DNA of 64,000 nt from Syngnathus acus (Eukaryota; Chordata; Actinopteri; Syngnathiformes; Syngnathidae), in assembly GCF_901709675.1 (NCBI RefSeq), contig NC_051088.1, positions 21,798,693 to 21,862,692 on the forward strand, read 5' to 3'. The first letter of the stretch is position 1, and every line of letters begins with the position of its first letter. Positions 26,207 to 46,561 of the stretch are shown here, in pieces. The notes under the pieces are model-generated. The model did no database searches, was not told the origin of the DNA, and was given only the letters and a program-made list of their open reading frames with translations. Made by a program: the position numbers and the translations under genes.

Positions 26207-26361
26207 GACGTGACAATTGGTTCTTTTGCTAAAACCTTGCCTTCTGTAACACATCATCCCAATACAGAACAAGGACGTGACAATTGATTTCTTTGGTAAA
26301 ACCTTGCCTTCTGTAACACATCATCCCAATACAGAACAAGGACGTGACAATTGATTTCTTT

Positions 26362-26395
<34 letters not shown>
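26207..26395. repeat. 67-bp tandem repeat ending in poly(A)
   Basis: Starts at 26207, 26274 and 26341 (gacgtgacaattg...) give a 67-base period with about 2.3 copies. The last copy breaks into about 30 consecutive A residues. The second and third copies are nearly identical and the first is slightly diverged. Confidence 0.9.
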
Positions 26396-26397
<2 letters not shown>

Positions 26398-27001
26398 GCC
26401 TTCTGGAATAGTACAGCTCATCTTTATACACTCGAATAACAGTAAATAAATTGATTGGTTTTCACACTTTTACAAATCTTTACATATCACATTTACTCAC
26501 ACTTCAGCTCACAAATTTCTCTGGTGTATTGCAACAATGTAATGGCGCTATTTCCAGTTGCATAAACCATAGCTTGAACGAAAAAGATGAACCATTTGGA
26601 ATTCAGAAAAAAACCCTGGTTAACCAAAAATGGAATGAGCATTTCCCAAAATGTCCCAAAGTTCTTAGAATCTGCACCAATGCTTTTTATATTTGGAAAC
26701 TCCCATCCCATTCAGCTGGTGAGACCTTTTAATTATGATTGAGAATCAGCAGACATTCTCCTGAAGATCGTCACTCCGTGGAAACAGGATTCATTTTCCT
26801 GAAAAGGCAGTCATGGGTCAACCAAAAACAGTGACAGGCCACACATTTGAAAATGACTAAAACAGATACCAGAAATGAACAATATTAAAGGGCAGTCAGA
26901 CTCAGACGTTTCTTGATAATATGTTCTGTGCAGCCTAACTTGTCAAAATAGTCTTCTGACAAATGTTTTTGTTTGTGGAATATGAATTAAATAATCCATC
27001 T

Positions 27002-27120
27002 GTTTTCATCCATCTCAGGGGGCGGCCATTTTGTTGTCAACTGAAAATGAGCCCTGACAACTGTGATGTCATTTTCAACATCAAGTGGCAAAATGGCCGC
27101 CCCGTGAGATGGATTAAAAC
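27002..27120. repeat. Fold-back (inverted) repeat, about 50-bp arms
   Basis: The left arm (27002-27050: gttttcatccatctcaggg, ggcggccattttg) pairs with the right arm (27071-27120: caaaatggccgccccgtga, gatggattaaaac). The arms are imperfect but extensively complementary, with about 20 bases between. No coding capacity is seen. It is probably a MITE-like fold-back element. Confidence 0.85.
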
Positions 27121-28125
27121 GGGTGAATTTTGGTGCAAAATGACGTGTCTAGACTATATTATTATAAAGAAATGTTTGGGATGAACTTAATTTGGAAGGG
27201 AACATCTGAGTGTCATGTCTCTATCAAAAGAATAAAAAGTGCACTGCAAAAATTCACTGGAAATTTTAAGAAAAAGATATGTTAAACTGAGAAGAAAAAA
27301 AAAAAGCCAAATTATCTGCTATCAGAATCAGAAAGTTTTATTTGACAAGATTTAGAAAAATGAGAAAATAATATTAGGCTCATATCTACAGCAGTCTTGA
27401 AATGAGTATTTTTTAAACTGAAAACACTTCAGGTTCTTTTGTTGTTGGACAGTCATCTTAAAATGTTGAAAGTGTTTGTTTTAATCCTCTTAGTACTTGA
27501 AACTAACTTTCAATACTCATTGACAAGACTATAAGATCAAATAAGTATCTTGAAACAAGCAGAATGATCTTGCTTGACAGTTTTATTTCAAGTCAAAATA
27601 ACTTAACATAGCAAATTTAGGTTGAATTTTAAGAAATTATATGTTACTTATGATTTCACTTTTTTCCAGCGTGAATCTCAACAAGGCTCAAACTCGTTCC
27701 ACCAATTTTATTAGCAGCATCACAAGGACAGCATGTCAAACTGATTTCAGGACAACACCTTCTTGTAATAAATCTACTGAACAAAGAGCTTTACAATTTT
27801 CACACACAAAATCCTGGCCCATAGTACAAGAGCAATTTATTAGTGACCCCCTAGACCCAAGAAAAAAATCCCAATGTATTTTTTTTATAGAATACATAAG
27901 CTAGCATACAAACAAGCACGATTCTCAAGAATGCCCCGAGCAGTTTGTTCAAGAGAACCAAAGCTAATACAGTCGAGCCTTCGCTCAAAACTGTGACAGA
28001 CTAATAGAAATGAAATATAGACCCTTCATGGCCATTGTTCTTTAGAGTTAAGACTCATCAGTCAGTTAGATTTTGTCATTTTCATCCCATTAAATAAAAA
28101 AATGAAGGAAAAAAAAAGTCTTTCC

Positions 28126-29756
28126 CTACTTCACATACAGCATTTCTTTTCTTTTCGTATACATGGAGCTGAGAGAAAACACAGAGTCAGTGAGAGCACT
28201 CGGGAGAAAAGGAAGGAGTTGGAAGAAGACCCGATCCATGGCTGAGACGATCATGTATCGAGGTTTTGGGCGGGGGGCCGTCAGGGCGTCCAACATGGCG
28301 GCGACGACCTTGTCTGGGCTGGTGAAGCCCATCTTGCATGTGGATATAAAGTAATTGATGGCCAGCTCAATGTAGTCGCGGTTGAAGATTTGCTTGCGCT
28401 CATCATCCAACTTGTTCCAAATATCGTTTTGGGTCTTCATCTTCACAATGTTGGTAGCTTGGCCGAAGTTACCCGGTTGAATGATGCTAACCTGAGAGAG
28501 GATACAAACTTCAAGGTTCCACCAGGGATTTCTCAATAATAAATTATATTTATATTGCACTTTACATTTTAAGAAAATCTCAAAGTGCTTAGCTTCTTGC
28601 GCTGACTTATTCGAATATTTCCCGAGGAGTGAGGACAAACCACAAGCTGATTTTTTTTAAACGCAACTGTTGGGTAATAAAATCAGCTGGAAATGCAATC
28701 ACCCCGAAGTTTAACAAAAATCGCTTATCCTATTCCACGATTACCACAAAAGCACTATGAAGGGAAATAGAAACTATTATTTCATGCTGGTTTTACACGA
28801 GTTTGATACGCCAACAGAAACGAGCCTTTGAGGAAGTCTGCTGCCTTTCGCATATTTTATTTTTTGCCTCAACATCATATGATTTGGTTGTGTTTGGGTT
28901 TCATCAAAAGTACCTTCACTCCAAAGCTGGCCATTTCCACCCGCAAGCAGTCAGCAAAGGCTTCCAGTCCCCGTTTGGATACGCTGTAGCTCCCCATGTT
29001 CAGGCAGTTAAAGAACGAGAAGATGCTCGACACAAAGATCATCCGACCTGCGGTGGACAGGAACGAAAATAAATGACAGTCGGTGGCGTGACAAGGGAAA
29101 GATCGCTTTGATCTCTTACCTTTTGATGCACGCACCAAAGGCAGGAAGGCCACGGTCATCCTGATGGCGCCAAAGAGGTTGATATCCACCATGTGGCGGA
29201 AGTCTTCAATTGTGCTCCACTCGATCTCAGCCCAGTCCGAGATGCCGGCGTTATTCACCACCGCCCACAAGCCTGAGGACGAGCAGAAAGCAGGAGCTTT
29301 CGGTCAAAATGATCATCATCAACTGTGGTCTCAGAACAGCTCCTTGATGCACTCCCTTTCCAAATTCACAACATTACGATGCCCATCATGAATCATCTCA
29401 CCTTTCTCCGGCAGGTTCTCCTTCACGATCCTCTTTGCCTGCTCCACATCCTCATCATTGGTGACATCCAGTTTGAGGATTTTCAGATTACCCGAGCTCT
29501 CTCTGGCCAGGTTCTGGGCACCCAACCCCTGTGGAAACAAACAGCCGGCAAAGACCACAAAACCCTTGTGGTCCAAGCGTTGAGCCAGTTCGTATCCAAA
29601 GCCGCTATCGCAGCCGGTTATCAGCACGCCAAAGCCGTGACCTTCCACCGGGGAACTGCCGTGCCGGCGGGACAAAAATTTTCCAAAGGCAAGGAGAAGG
29701 ACGACCAAGACGGGGATGAGGCAGAGGAGTTGGTAGGTGGGTAAAGAGGCAGTCAT
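28126..29756 (-). CDS. BDH1-like short-chain dehydrogenase/reductase (SDR9C group)
   Basis: Four exons (29402-29756, 29120-29272, 28914-29047, 28126-28491) join in frame to 335 residues; human BDH1 has 343. Residues 1-25 are hydrophobic (MTASLPTYQLLCLIPVLVVL), suggesting a membrane anchor rather than a classical matrix-targeting peptide. The nucleotide-binding motif TGCDSGFG is at about residues 46-53. NNAG follows, then the catalytic Ser in IFVSSIFSF and the catalytic pair in YSVSK. The PGNF element that follows is characteristic of BDH1 and its relatives. BDH1 interconverts 3-hydroxybutyrate and acetoacetate with NAD. Retinol and 17-beta-hydroxysteroid dehydrogenases are close relatives, so the substrate is not proven by sequence. 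An in-frame upstream ATG at 29864 exists, but the start at 29756 gives the usual length. Confidence 0.85.
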
Positions 29757-31904
29757 GTTGGCCGGACGTCTGTGGTATCTGCTGGTGAGGCCCCTCAGCC
29801 GCTCCTTTATACTGATGTGAATGTTATCACACAATTTGTTCAGGTTTGCATGTGACTTTAACACCTCATTGGCACCGTCACACTTAATTCGTTTGGTATG
29901 ACGAGACTCATCAAACTAAACACGCTTTGCCATCCCTTTCAATTCATCTAACATAAACATCAGAATTTAAAAAAGACCGATACGAATATGCCGGTGTTAC
30001 GCAATATCTGTTCAAATCCAACGAATAAAAAAAAGTTATAAATATTGTCCCAAGTTAATGCTGTTCTGTTTTGATTAATTTTTTCAATCAGCCAAACTTT
30101 TCAAATAATTGAAAGAAAAAAAAACACACCAACAATCAATTGGCAGTTTAAAAATTAGCACAACCCTTAAGATTTGTTGGAAAACCTTGTTTTCTTTCAA
30201 AATCAATATTTCCATCACATACGATTAAAATGATAAAATTAAATTACAAACATTTGTCAAGTGCACAAAAAAGAATCACATTTTTCGTAAAAATTCACGG
30301 AATATTGACTCAATAGCAAGTAAAGACGAGCAAAGCTTTTTTTTAAGTCTCCAGAAATTGTTCACGAGGATTCAACTAATTCCAGGTAGAGGATTCCGCA
30401 AACAGAGTCTAATCGTGAACACGGGGTTGACTTACCCTGAGATGGAAAACTTGTTCCAAAATATTAATAATAGCTGTCAACTTGTGAGAAGGTTATCCGC
30501 CGGTTAAGCGCGTGCACCGCCAGTCCACACACAAAAAAAAAGCCATGCTCAATGGAGCACTGATTGGAGAAGAAAATCGATTCGCTTCTCCACACTCCTT
30601 GAATTGGAGGTTTTAATGACGTCATACAATGGCTTTAAAGTCAGAATTCTGAGAATAAAGTCAGAATTCTGAGTTTAGGGAATTTCTGACTTTAAAGTCA
30701 GAATTCTGAGAAAAAAAGTCAGAATCCTGTCACCCCTCGTTTTTTTCTTCTTCACTGGCCCTAATCCTCTTCCGTATTACATTTGCTGGTGGTACTGAAT
30801 TATATATTTTTTTATTTCGTTGCAATCCCACAGGAGTGAAACAAAATTAACAGCAGCTAAAATGCAATAATTTAGACCGCTGGTGCGGAAATCTTTCATT
30901 TGGCAATAATTGCAGAACACCGTAAAACAACAGAAACGCCGTGACCCCGAGATTTAGGCTTCACTTTCTCAGAGTTTTCGATGAACCTACTTTTTGGAAT
31001 AACCCTCCGGGTGGATTCAGTCATGGTCGAAATATTTGGAAATTGTTCTTGTGTTCACTGTAAAATAAAAACTTTCTTTTCCAAAGAGGGGCGACTCATT
31101 TATGTTGAAAAATATTTATTATTAGTCGAAATTTGTAAAATTGTGGATAAATTGTACATGTTTGCAGAATTCTTCTTGCATTCATAAGGTTGGAGTCGAT
31201 TTGAAGTTAACGAATTGACCGGCATCATGCAAGCGCGCCCTCGTGTGGCCATGAAATGTATTGCAGATAAAACTGTCACATCACGCTTCGTTCTTTTCAA
31301 AATTAGGTTTGGTTTACGATTTTAGCTCTGTCGTCAATACCCATGGTAACAAGCTTCCAAAAAATAAGACCAAAAAAGTAATATAAAGTCAAGTACAAGT
31401 AATATTTTGACCTTACAATGTCAGAGATCGTTTATTTACAACTGAATTGAAAATTGTGGAAAAAAACACATCTTTAAAGACATGTAACATGAAATTGACT
31501 CTAAATCACAATACACAAAGTGACTTTTTTTGAGAGCTCTAATTGCATTTAAGATACCTTTACATAAAAACTTAGCTAGAATGTGAGCAAAAAATAAAAC
31601 ACATTTCACCCTTCTTCCAATAATTTGATATTAGTGAAATGTAAAATAACACATACGACCAAATATAAATATTACCACCAATCTTTGTGACTGGTGAACG
31701 CATGTCATTTAGCTGAAGCAGTTTTTGCATCTGACCAAGAGTCACACATTATTTGATGACAAAACAAACACACCAGTGTAATCATATACATTTGGTGTGT
31801 GCACCCGTGAAAAAAAAATAGCAACCACAGTCCATAACCATGAAGGCTTTTTATGGCAAAGGCACTGTCCATCATTGGATTTTTTTTTTAACGTGAAGGC
31901 AGTG
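29757..31904. other. Spacer between the BDH1-like gene and the inpp4a 3' end
   Basis: It includes the BDH1-like promoter side and the inpp4a 3' UTR side. An EcoRI-palindrome-rich repeat lies at 30636-30728. The rest is AT-rich, with no recognisable coding exon. Confidence 0.45.
30636..30728. repeat. Palindromic repeat cluster (aaagtcagaattctgag units)
   Basis: Four copies of aaagtcagaattctgag or close variants occur in about 90 bases, with one partial copy in inverse orientation (tttctgactttaaag). The core agaattct is self-complementary, so the region can fold in several registers. Confidence 0.85.
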
Positions 31905-40681
<8,777 letters not shown>

Positions 40682-41879
40682 GTTGGTTCGGGAGGAGGCG
40701 CTGATGGCAGGAGGCCCGAAGTCTTAAGTCTGAGCCGTCACACACTCCCATGTGATTTGCTCGCCTACCCAGTCAGGAGTCACAATTTCGTAGGGAAGAT
40801 GATCTTTCTACATGACAAAAAAAGAACAGTGCAGTTTACAATGAAACGTAATGTACCAGTTAGGCGGAAATATTTTGTTGTGTTTCTGGGAACATTTCAA
40901 ATCTCAGCTCCATTCTCACAGCCCCGACTCTGCTTGCAGACAAAAAAAGAGGAACACGTCAGACCACAAAAGGAGTTGGTAAACAAAAAAGGAAGAGCTT
41001 GTGAAACTGCGATACAGAAAAAGAGTTTTGTCCACACAGTCCAAGTCAGCTCAAGCTCAAGTGGAAGCTAAGTGAAGATAAAAAAAAAAAAAAAAGAGAC
41101 TAAAACACAAACCACACTACAGTACTATCCAAATTTAATTTTCAACTTTTAAATTTCTTCAGGCCGTAAAGCGCAAACAGTATTCAAGATGAATAATGTG
41201 TGCAGTATCTAAAGCACACAAAATATTCTTCAGGCAGCACGCGCTAATATTTATATTACATGCTGCTCCAACCCAAACATTCATTACATCGACAAACACA
41301 AGTCATGATGTGAACAAATTTTTTTTTTTTTGCATTTTACAGAAAATGTACAGGACCGTGTATTTAATGTTTGAAAGAAAAAATTCCTTAGGTTGAGAAG
41401 GATTTATGTCAAGTGTGCTTCTAGGTTAATCGCTGATGGCCTACTTCCTGATAACTGGTCCACGCAGAACTCTCGTTCCAGTTTGACTCACAACATCTAT
41501 TAAGGCCAGTGGACCGGAAAAGACGTACAATTTGATACATTTTAGCTGGTAAGACAGTGGATATAAAAATTAAATAGATGACTGTGTTTAAAGTACATGG
41601 TTTCAATCATTCATTCAGTGCTGAGGGGGGGGAGCAAAAAGTGGCCATACAAGGGCGCTTCAAATCCTTGCTTCAAGTGTGTGTATACCTTTTGGAGGCA
41701 CATGCGCTCAGGATTTACGGTCAATGGAAAATCTGGGACACACTCTTTCATTTTCTACGACTTATCCCTGTTCAGAGTCCAGGGTGAGCTGGAGCCCATC
41801 CCAACTAACTGGCCGCCAAACATTAGCAAATATAGATAGATGTGCATTTGTTCACATTTACACCTATTTTTCTATATGA

Positions 41880-42120
41880 TATGATATGGTATGATATTAT
41901 GTTATGTTATGTTATCTTATGTTATAATATATTATGTTATGTTATATTATATTATATTATGTTATGTTATAATATATTATGTTATGTTATATTATATTAT
42001 GTTATGTTATATTATATTATGTTATGTTATATTATATTATATTATTAATAATATAACACATATAGTATATATAATATAATACTATTATATACAGTACATG
42101 TTATATTATATCTATATTAT
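41880..42120. repeat. AT-rich (ttatg/ttata) simple repeat tract
   Basis: Alternating ttatgttatgttata and ttatattata blocks run for about 240 bases with few interruptions. The tract is non-coding. Confidence 0.9.
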
Positions 42121-43506
42121 ATTTAGCCTATTTAAAGTCGAGAGCATGCACATTTCCGGGGGGTCATGGAAACATTGAAAACATGCAGCACTTACTGCGG
42201 CTTGTGGGGCGTCCTCTACAATGTTTCTCTTTTATTTAGCGGTCATGAAGTTCGCCTCTAACATGCTTTCCTTTTTGAAACTGCTTTGTGACTCACGTGT
42301 AGAAGTGTGTGTGTGTGTGTGTGTGTGTTTCTGTGTGTGTGTGTGTCAGTGTGCTTGGAGCGCGTCCAGTTCACCAAACATGGTAATGAGATTTTTTTTT
42401 ACTGGGTTGTCTTTGGCAAAATGAGCAAGGTGAAGTCAGCTTCATCTTCTCCTAAATCTGCTACTTCTTACTTGAAAAATGCACTTGTTGCTTTACGAAT
42501 TACCTCACATTTTCATTAATATGATTTTCTTTTTTCTTTAAAGAAAGATGAAATAAATGTGGCAGTATCTTACAATATTGAAGAGATCTTTTTTTTTTTT
42601 TTCCCCGGGAGGTGAAAGGGGCAACTGAAGAGCAGGGTGGTACGGGGGGGTCACGATCTGATGAGAAAACACAAGGCAAGCTTTAGAATTCATGACAGCT
42701 TACATGTTGACAAAAGTGAAAAGTTCCCCCTGCAAAAAGTGTCCCCCCCCCCCCCTCCCTCACGTTAGTTGAAGCTAATACTTAGCGCACTGTGTGTGCC
42801 ATCTGCGAGCTCATTAGACTCGAGCATGAATAATGTCTTTGGACAGACAGAGCAGCTGTAAGCCTTTCACATGATAATGACCATCGCCGAGCTCCAACCA
42901 TCACGCCGAGTCACGCCTCTGGAAAAGGAACCCGTCCTACTCTGTATGCGTAGAGCTATCTCGTTCCCAGGGATATATTTATTTCATTGTTTGCTGACAC
43001 ATATTTGCTCAAGTCCGCGGCTCTTTGTATGTTGGAAGCCTCGGTCTGCTACGTGACGTGAAGCTATGTAATAAATGTGTTCTATTTTTGCCCATTGAGT
43101 TTTTTCTAAAAACGAAAGGAGGAATTTTTCCGGTGCCGATGTCCGATAAAACCCGATTAGCATTTATCAATCCAAATGCATGCAGTCACTGTCCCGGCAG
43201 CTGCTAGCAACCACCATGATGATGCACTTTCCTTAAAATGTCCAAACAAAATGTCCGGATGCCAACATGGGGTCATGATCAGCGTGAATCAGTGTCGCAT
43301 GACAGCTTCCATCTCGGGCACGTCGCCGAGGATGCCTCCTCTCGCCAACCGTGGATGTAAACAAAGTCACGTTGCCGAGAGCCTCGGGAGGCAAAGACGG
43401 AGCTGCGGTCTCAGAACCTCTCGTCTTCCTCTGACACGCCAGCGGCCGGCCCGGCCTTTTAACTCTTTCACTTCGGCAAAAACGACATCACGTCATAAAT
43501 TGATCT

Positions 43507-43557
43507 ATTAGATTAGATTAGATTAGATTAGATTGGATGGATGGATGGATGGATGGA
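43507..43557. repeat. Compound microsatellite (gatta)n then (gatg)n
   Basis: About five gatta/ttaga units are followed by about six ggat/gatg units without a break. Confidence 0.9.
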
Positions 43558-43829
43558 TTATATTATCAGAATACAGTTACAGGAACACCTGCAGGTTATT
43601 TTTTTCCACATTTTGGGTGATGCGCCAGCACGCATGCACACACAGCTTTGATTTCTCATTTTTCAATCCACCCCCATCCCCCTCGACACTCATTAATGAT
43701 TCATTAGACCGGACCCTGAGAGATCCAGTATCATCGTTCTGTTTCTGTGTCACAGTCCCTCAGCTAACAGATGTATTATATTAATTCCTGATACCATATA
43801 TATATTGTTTTACTCTCATGTATAAAAAA

Positions 43830-44046
43830 GAGTTAGGGTTTCAAGCCAGGGTTGCAAATTTGGGTTAGGGTTTCAAACTAGGGTTAGGGTTTCAAACTAG
43901 GATTAGGGTTTCAAACTAGGGTTTAAAGGTAGGGTTAGGGGTTCAAACTAGGGTTAGAGTTTCAAACTAGGGTTAGAATTTCAAACTAGGGATTCAAACT
44001 AAGGTTAAGGTTTCAAACTAGGCTTTCAAACTAGGGTTAGGCCCTA
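43830..44046. repeat. Minisatellite with telomere-like ttaggg core
   Basis: About 11 variable copies of a unit close to gggttagggtttcaaacta occur here. Some copies are shortened or carry a changed core (gattaggg, gttagagt, gttagaat). Each full copy contains one ttaggg, so it resembles but is not a pure interstitial telomeric repeat. Confidence 0.9.
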
Positions 44047-45009
44047 ACCTATGACGGTTTTAAACTAAAAAACTAAATGATTGATTAAAAAATGTTTTAC
44101 TTTCCATGCCTTTAAAACATAGGCCCTCATTAAAAATTGACATACATAACTTATGATTCAATTACTGTATGATCCCTAACATGTCAGAAAATAGCCCAAA
44201 AATGTGATAAGTGTTTTTCGAAAGTCAAATCACATTTTTGAATTTTGATTCGACATGTTCCTCCTATCATCGTTGGTTAGCACATCCGCCTCATAATTTA
44301 CCGTTCGATTGCGGTGGGTGTCAACTTTTCATGATCTCCCGAGAGATATTGTCAAAATTGTAAAAATTCAAACTATAAACAAGCACAACAGCATTTTGGT
44401 TCATGTTCACCTCAATGACCTTCACGGTGAAACCCACTGAATGATCAAAACTGGCAGAGAAACGTGTTGCATTTCACATCATTCCAAGGATGTAAAAAAA
44501 ATCATCATTGCCACCTCGCACGCACGCTCGCACACTCATGCACAGAAACAACAAGAGAAAAACAAACAATAGTATCCCAGGAGGATAAAATAGTGTTTCC
44601 TAAGTTACGTAATGGAGCTAAAGACTGCGACCTGGCTGACACAATGCAGGCAGGCACAAACTGCAACTACAGAATTGAGTCATTTCCTGCCAGGGACTCA
44701 TCACCAAATCCGTTTTCATGCATGTTTGACCTTCCATTTTCCGAGGTTAATTACGCAAATGACATGCATAAACAACACAACTCGACAGGGAACATGTCAA
44801 CAATACAAAACGACTGAAATGTGCGAACAAGCTCCTTTTTCAAAGATGTAAACACGAAAGCAACAACACAGGAAAAGCGACATCACATCGACTAAGATAT
44901 TATTTAAGTGCAAATAAGTGCTGTGTGGTAATTACTTACATTCTGCTTTTCATTACATAGTAGATTATCCTCGTAAAATATGGGAAAATATTGTAATTTG
45001 GCGTCGGGA

Positions 45010-45100
45010 CGTCTTTCCGACTGCGGCAGAAGTGACAGGCAGCCGAACGGGCTAGTTCCGCCTCCTGCGTGACATCAGGTGACGTCATCACGTACAAGAA
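45010..45100. promoter_or_regulatory. GC-richer segment with a CRE-like site (possible inpp4a or upstream promoter)
   Basis: Within an AT-rich spacer, this segment has several CpGs and tgacatcaggtgacgtcatc, which includes the perfect cAMP-response element tgacgtca (about 45080-45087). It lies between divergent genes. Promoter function, and for which gene, is inference only. Confidence 0.35.
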
Positions 45101-45123
45101 ACGTCACTTTCTTTCGTATGTAT

Positions 45124-45468
45124 CAGAGGTTATCAACCGGTGGTCCGCGGCCTTCTAGTGGTCCGTGGGGGATAGTGCAGGTGGGCTGCGAAATTGGAAA
45201 TAAATGTAACGGTTTTAAAAATAAAGTTGATTCATTATTTAGACTTGATTAGTTTTCCAGCTAATTTTGTAAATTCATTTACCCATTCAAATGATGTCAA
45301 ATGTAGCTGAGATTCCCAAAATAGACATACAGTTGAAAATAAATTGCCTGTATAGGTCTATCCTCGTTCAGTGCAAAATAATAAAAATATTCCGCCGAAG
45401 CAGTGGTCCCTGAGTTGCTTCTTGATTATAATGATGGTCCCTTGGACAAAACCAGTTGAAAACCCCTG
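45124..45468 (+). mobile_element. hAT-like (Charlie-type ends) element with target duplication
   Basis: The left end is cagaggttatcaaccggtgg and the right end is gttgaaaacccctg, fitting the CAGNGGTTCTCAA-type ends of Charlie hAT elements. It is flanked by gtatgtat (45116-45123) and gtatatat (45469-45476), an 8-base target duplication with one mismatch. No intact transposase frame is present. Confidence 0.85.
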
Positions 45469-46561
45469 GTATATATGTGTTCATTATACAAATAGAAAAT
45501 TTGAGTGTCTATATGCTAAACAACTCTTAAATAAAATTAGAAAAAAAACAACAACCTAAAACAAAACAAACAAAAACAAAATACAAATTTAATGTACCAA
45601 AGTGCCAATTCTAAAAATGAACTAAAATAAATACTAATTTGCTGATAATTACAGTACAGCAAAACTTTTACACACAAATACTCAGTCTATAATTACAGTA
45701 TAACTACGGCCTACATACAGTAACGTAGTAGGTCTAGGTGTTCTGTCATAGTTCATAAGGTGTATTTATATTATTGCAAGCAACTGAAACATTGTGCATG
45801 GCTTAGTAAAGGACGAGGAAACATTGTACTCTAAATCCCCCACCCCACCCAGATTTTTATTAAAACTGTCCATTTTTTTCGAGGAGGTGTATTGAGACAG
45901 AAGTCGTGATCTATGAGGTGTCAATCATTTGCCTCACGCTGCCCTCGTTTTCTTGCCTTTTGCTGACAAAAAAAAAAGTTATTTTCATGCGTTTTGTATT
46001 TTATCCTGTTTACCCCCCAAATTGTGATTCTTTTATGTACCACTAGAGGGAGCCCGATTACCACAATTGCAACACTTTGAAAGTCACTGCAGCAAAATTT
46101 GCTAGTGTCCTGCTTTCCAGTCAGTCTTGCTAAAGTTTGGTTTGAATTACTCTCCTCTTGCACCATCCTGTGGGCAAGAGTTGTAATTTGAAGTCTACCA
46201 ACTTGAATCTTAGCAGTGCTGAATTGGTGTCCAGTGCTTGATCCATTTTTTTAATTATGGCTAAATTTTAGACTTATTCAGACTGAGAGCTGGAACAGCA
46301 TGTGGGAAAAGGGAAACAATATAAAACGTCCCAACAATGCTTTGCCACACCTTGGAGGCAAGGCACTTGTTACCAACAGGTTGAACAACAGTTGAAACTA
46401 AAATTGCATTTCACTTGAGTCGCCTCAGAGAGAGGAGTTATGTTATTGAAAATGCATCTGCAAGTTTTTTCATAACTGAAATGGAGTATGTCAGCCCATT
46501 TTGTGTTTTTTTGTTCACCGGTTGCTGCCATTTGATTTGTCCGGACTTGTGATTTGCAGAA

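Larger units (their letters stand above)
25104..28125. other. Spacer between als2 5' end and the BDH1-like gene stop
   Basis: The right part is probably the 3' UTR or flank of the BDH1-like gene, and the left part the als2 promoter and untranslated exon. It contains a 67-bp tandem repeat (26207-26365), a long poly(A) run (26366-26395) and a fold-back repeat at 27002-27120. I see no coding exon with family support. Confidence 0.45.
40682..46561. other. Divergent spacer between inpp4a and the NHE2-like gene
   Basis: This 5.9 kb spacer separates two divergent start codons. It holds AT-rich simple repeats (41880-42120), a GT run (42308-42350), a gatta/gatg run (43507-43557), a telomere-like minisatellite (43830-44046), a GC-richer CRE-containing segment (45000-45100) and an hAT-like element (45124-45468). 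I see no coding exon. Untranslated first exons of either gene could lie here. Confidence 0.5.

Noticed and set aside
29757-29864. Longer N-terminus of the BDH1-like protein from an upstream in-frame ATG
   Set aside because: The extra 36 residues are polar, not family-like, and would push the hydrophobic N-terminus inward; the 29756 start gives the usual length.
41842-42079. Open frames rich in Tyr/Leu/Cys
   Set aside because: They are products of the ttatg/ttata simple repeat and not coding.
43830-44046. True interstitial telomere array
   Set aside because: The unit is about 19 bases with only one ttaggg each, not a pure (TTAGGG)n run; kept as a minisatellite.
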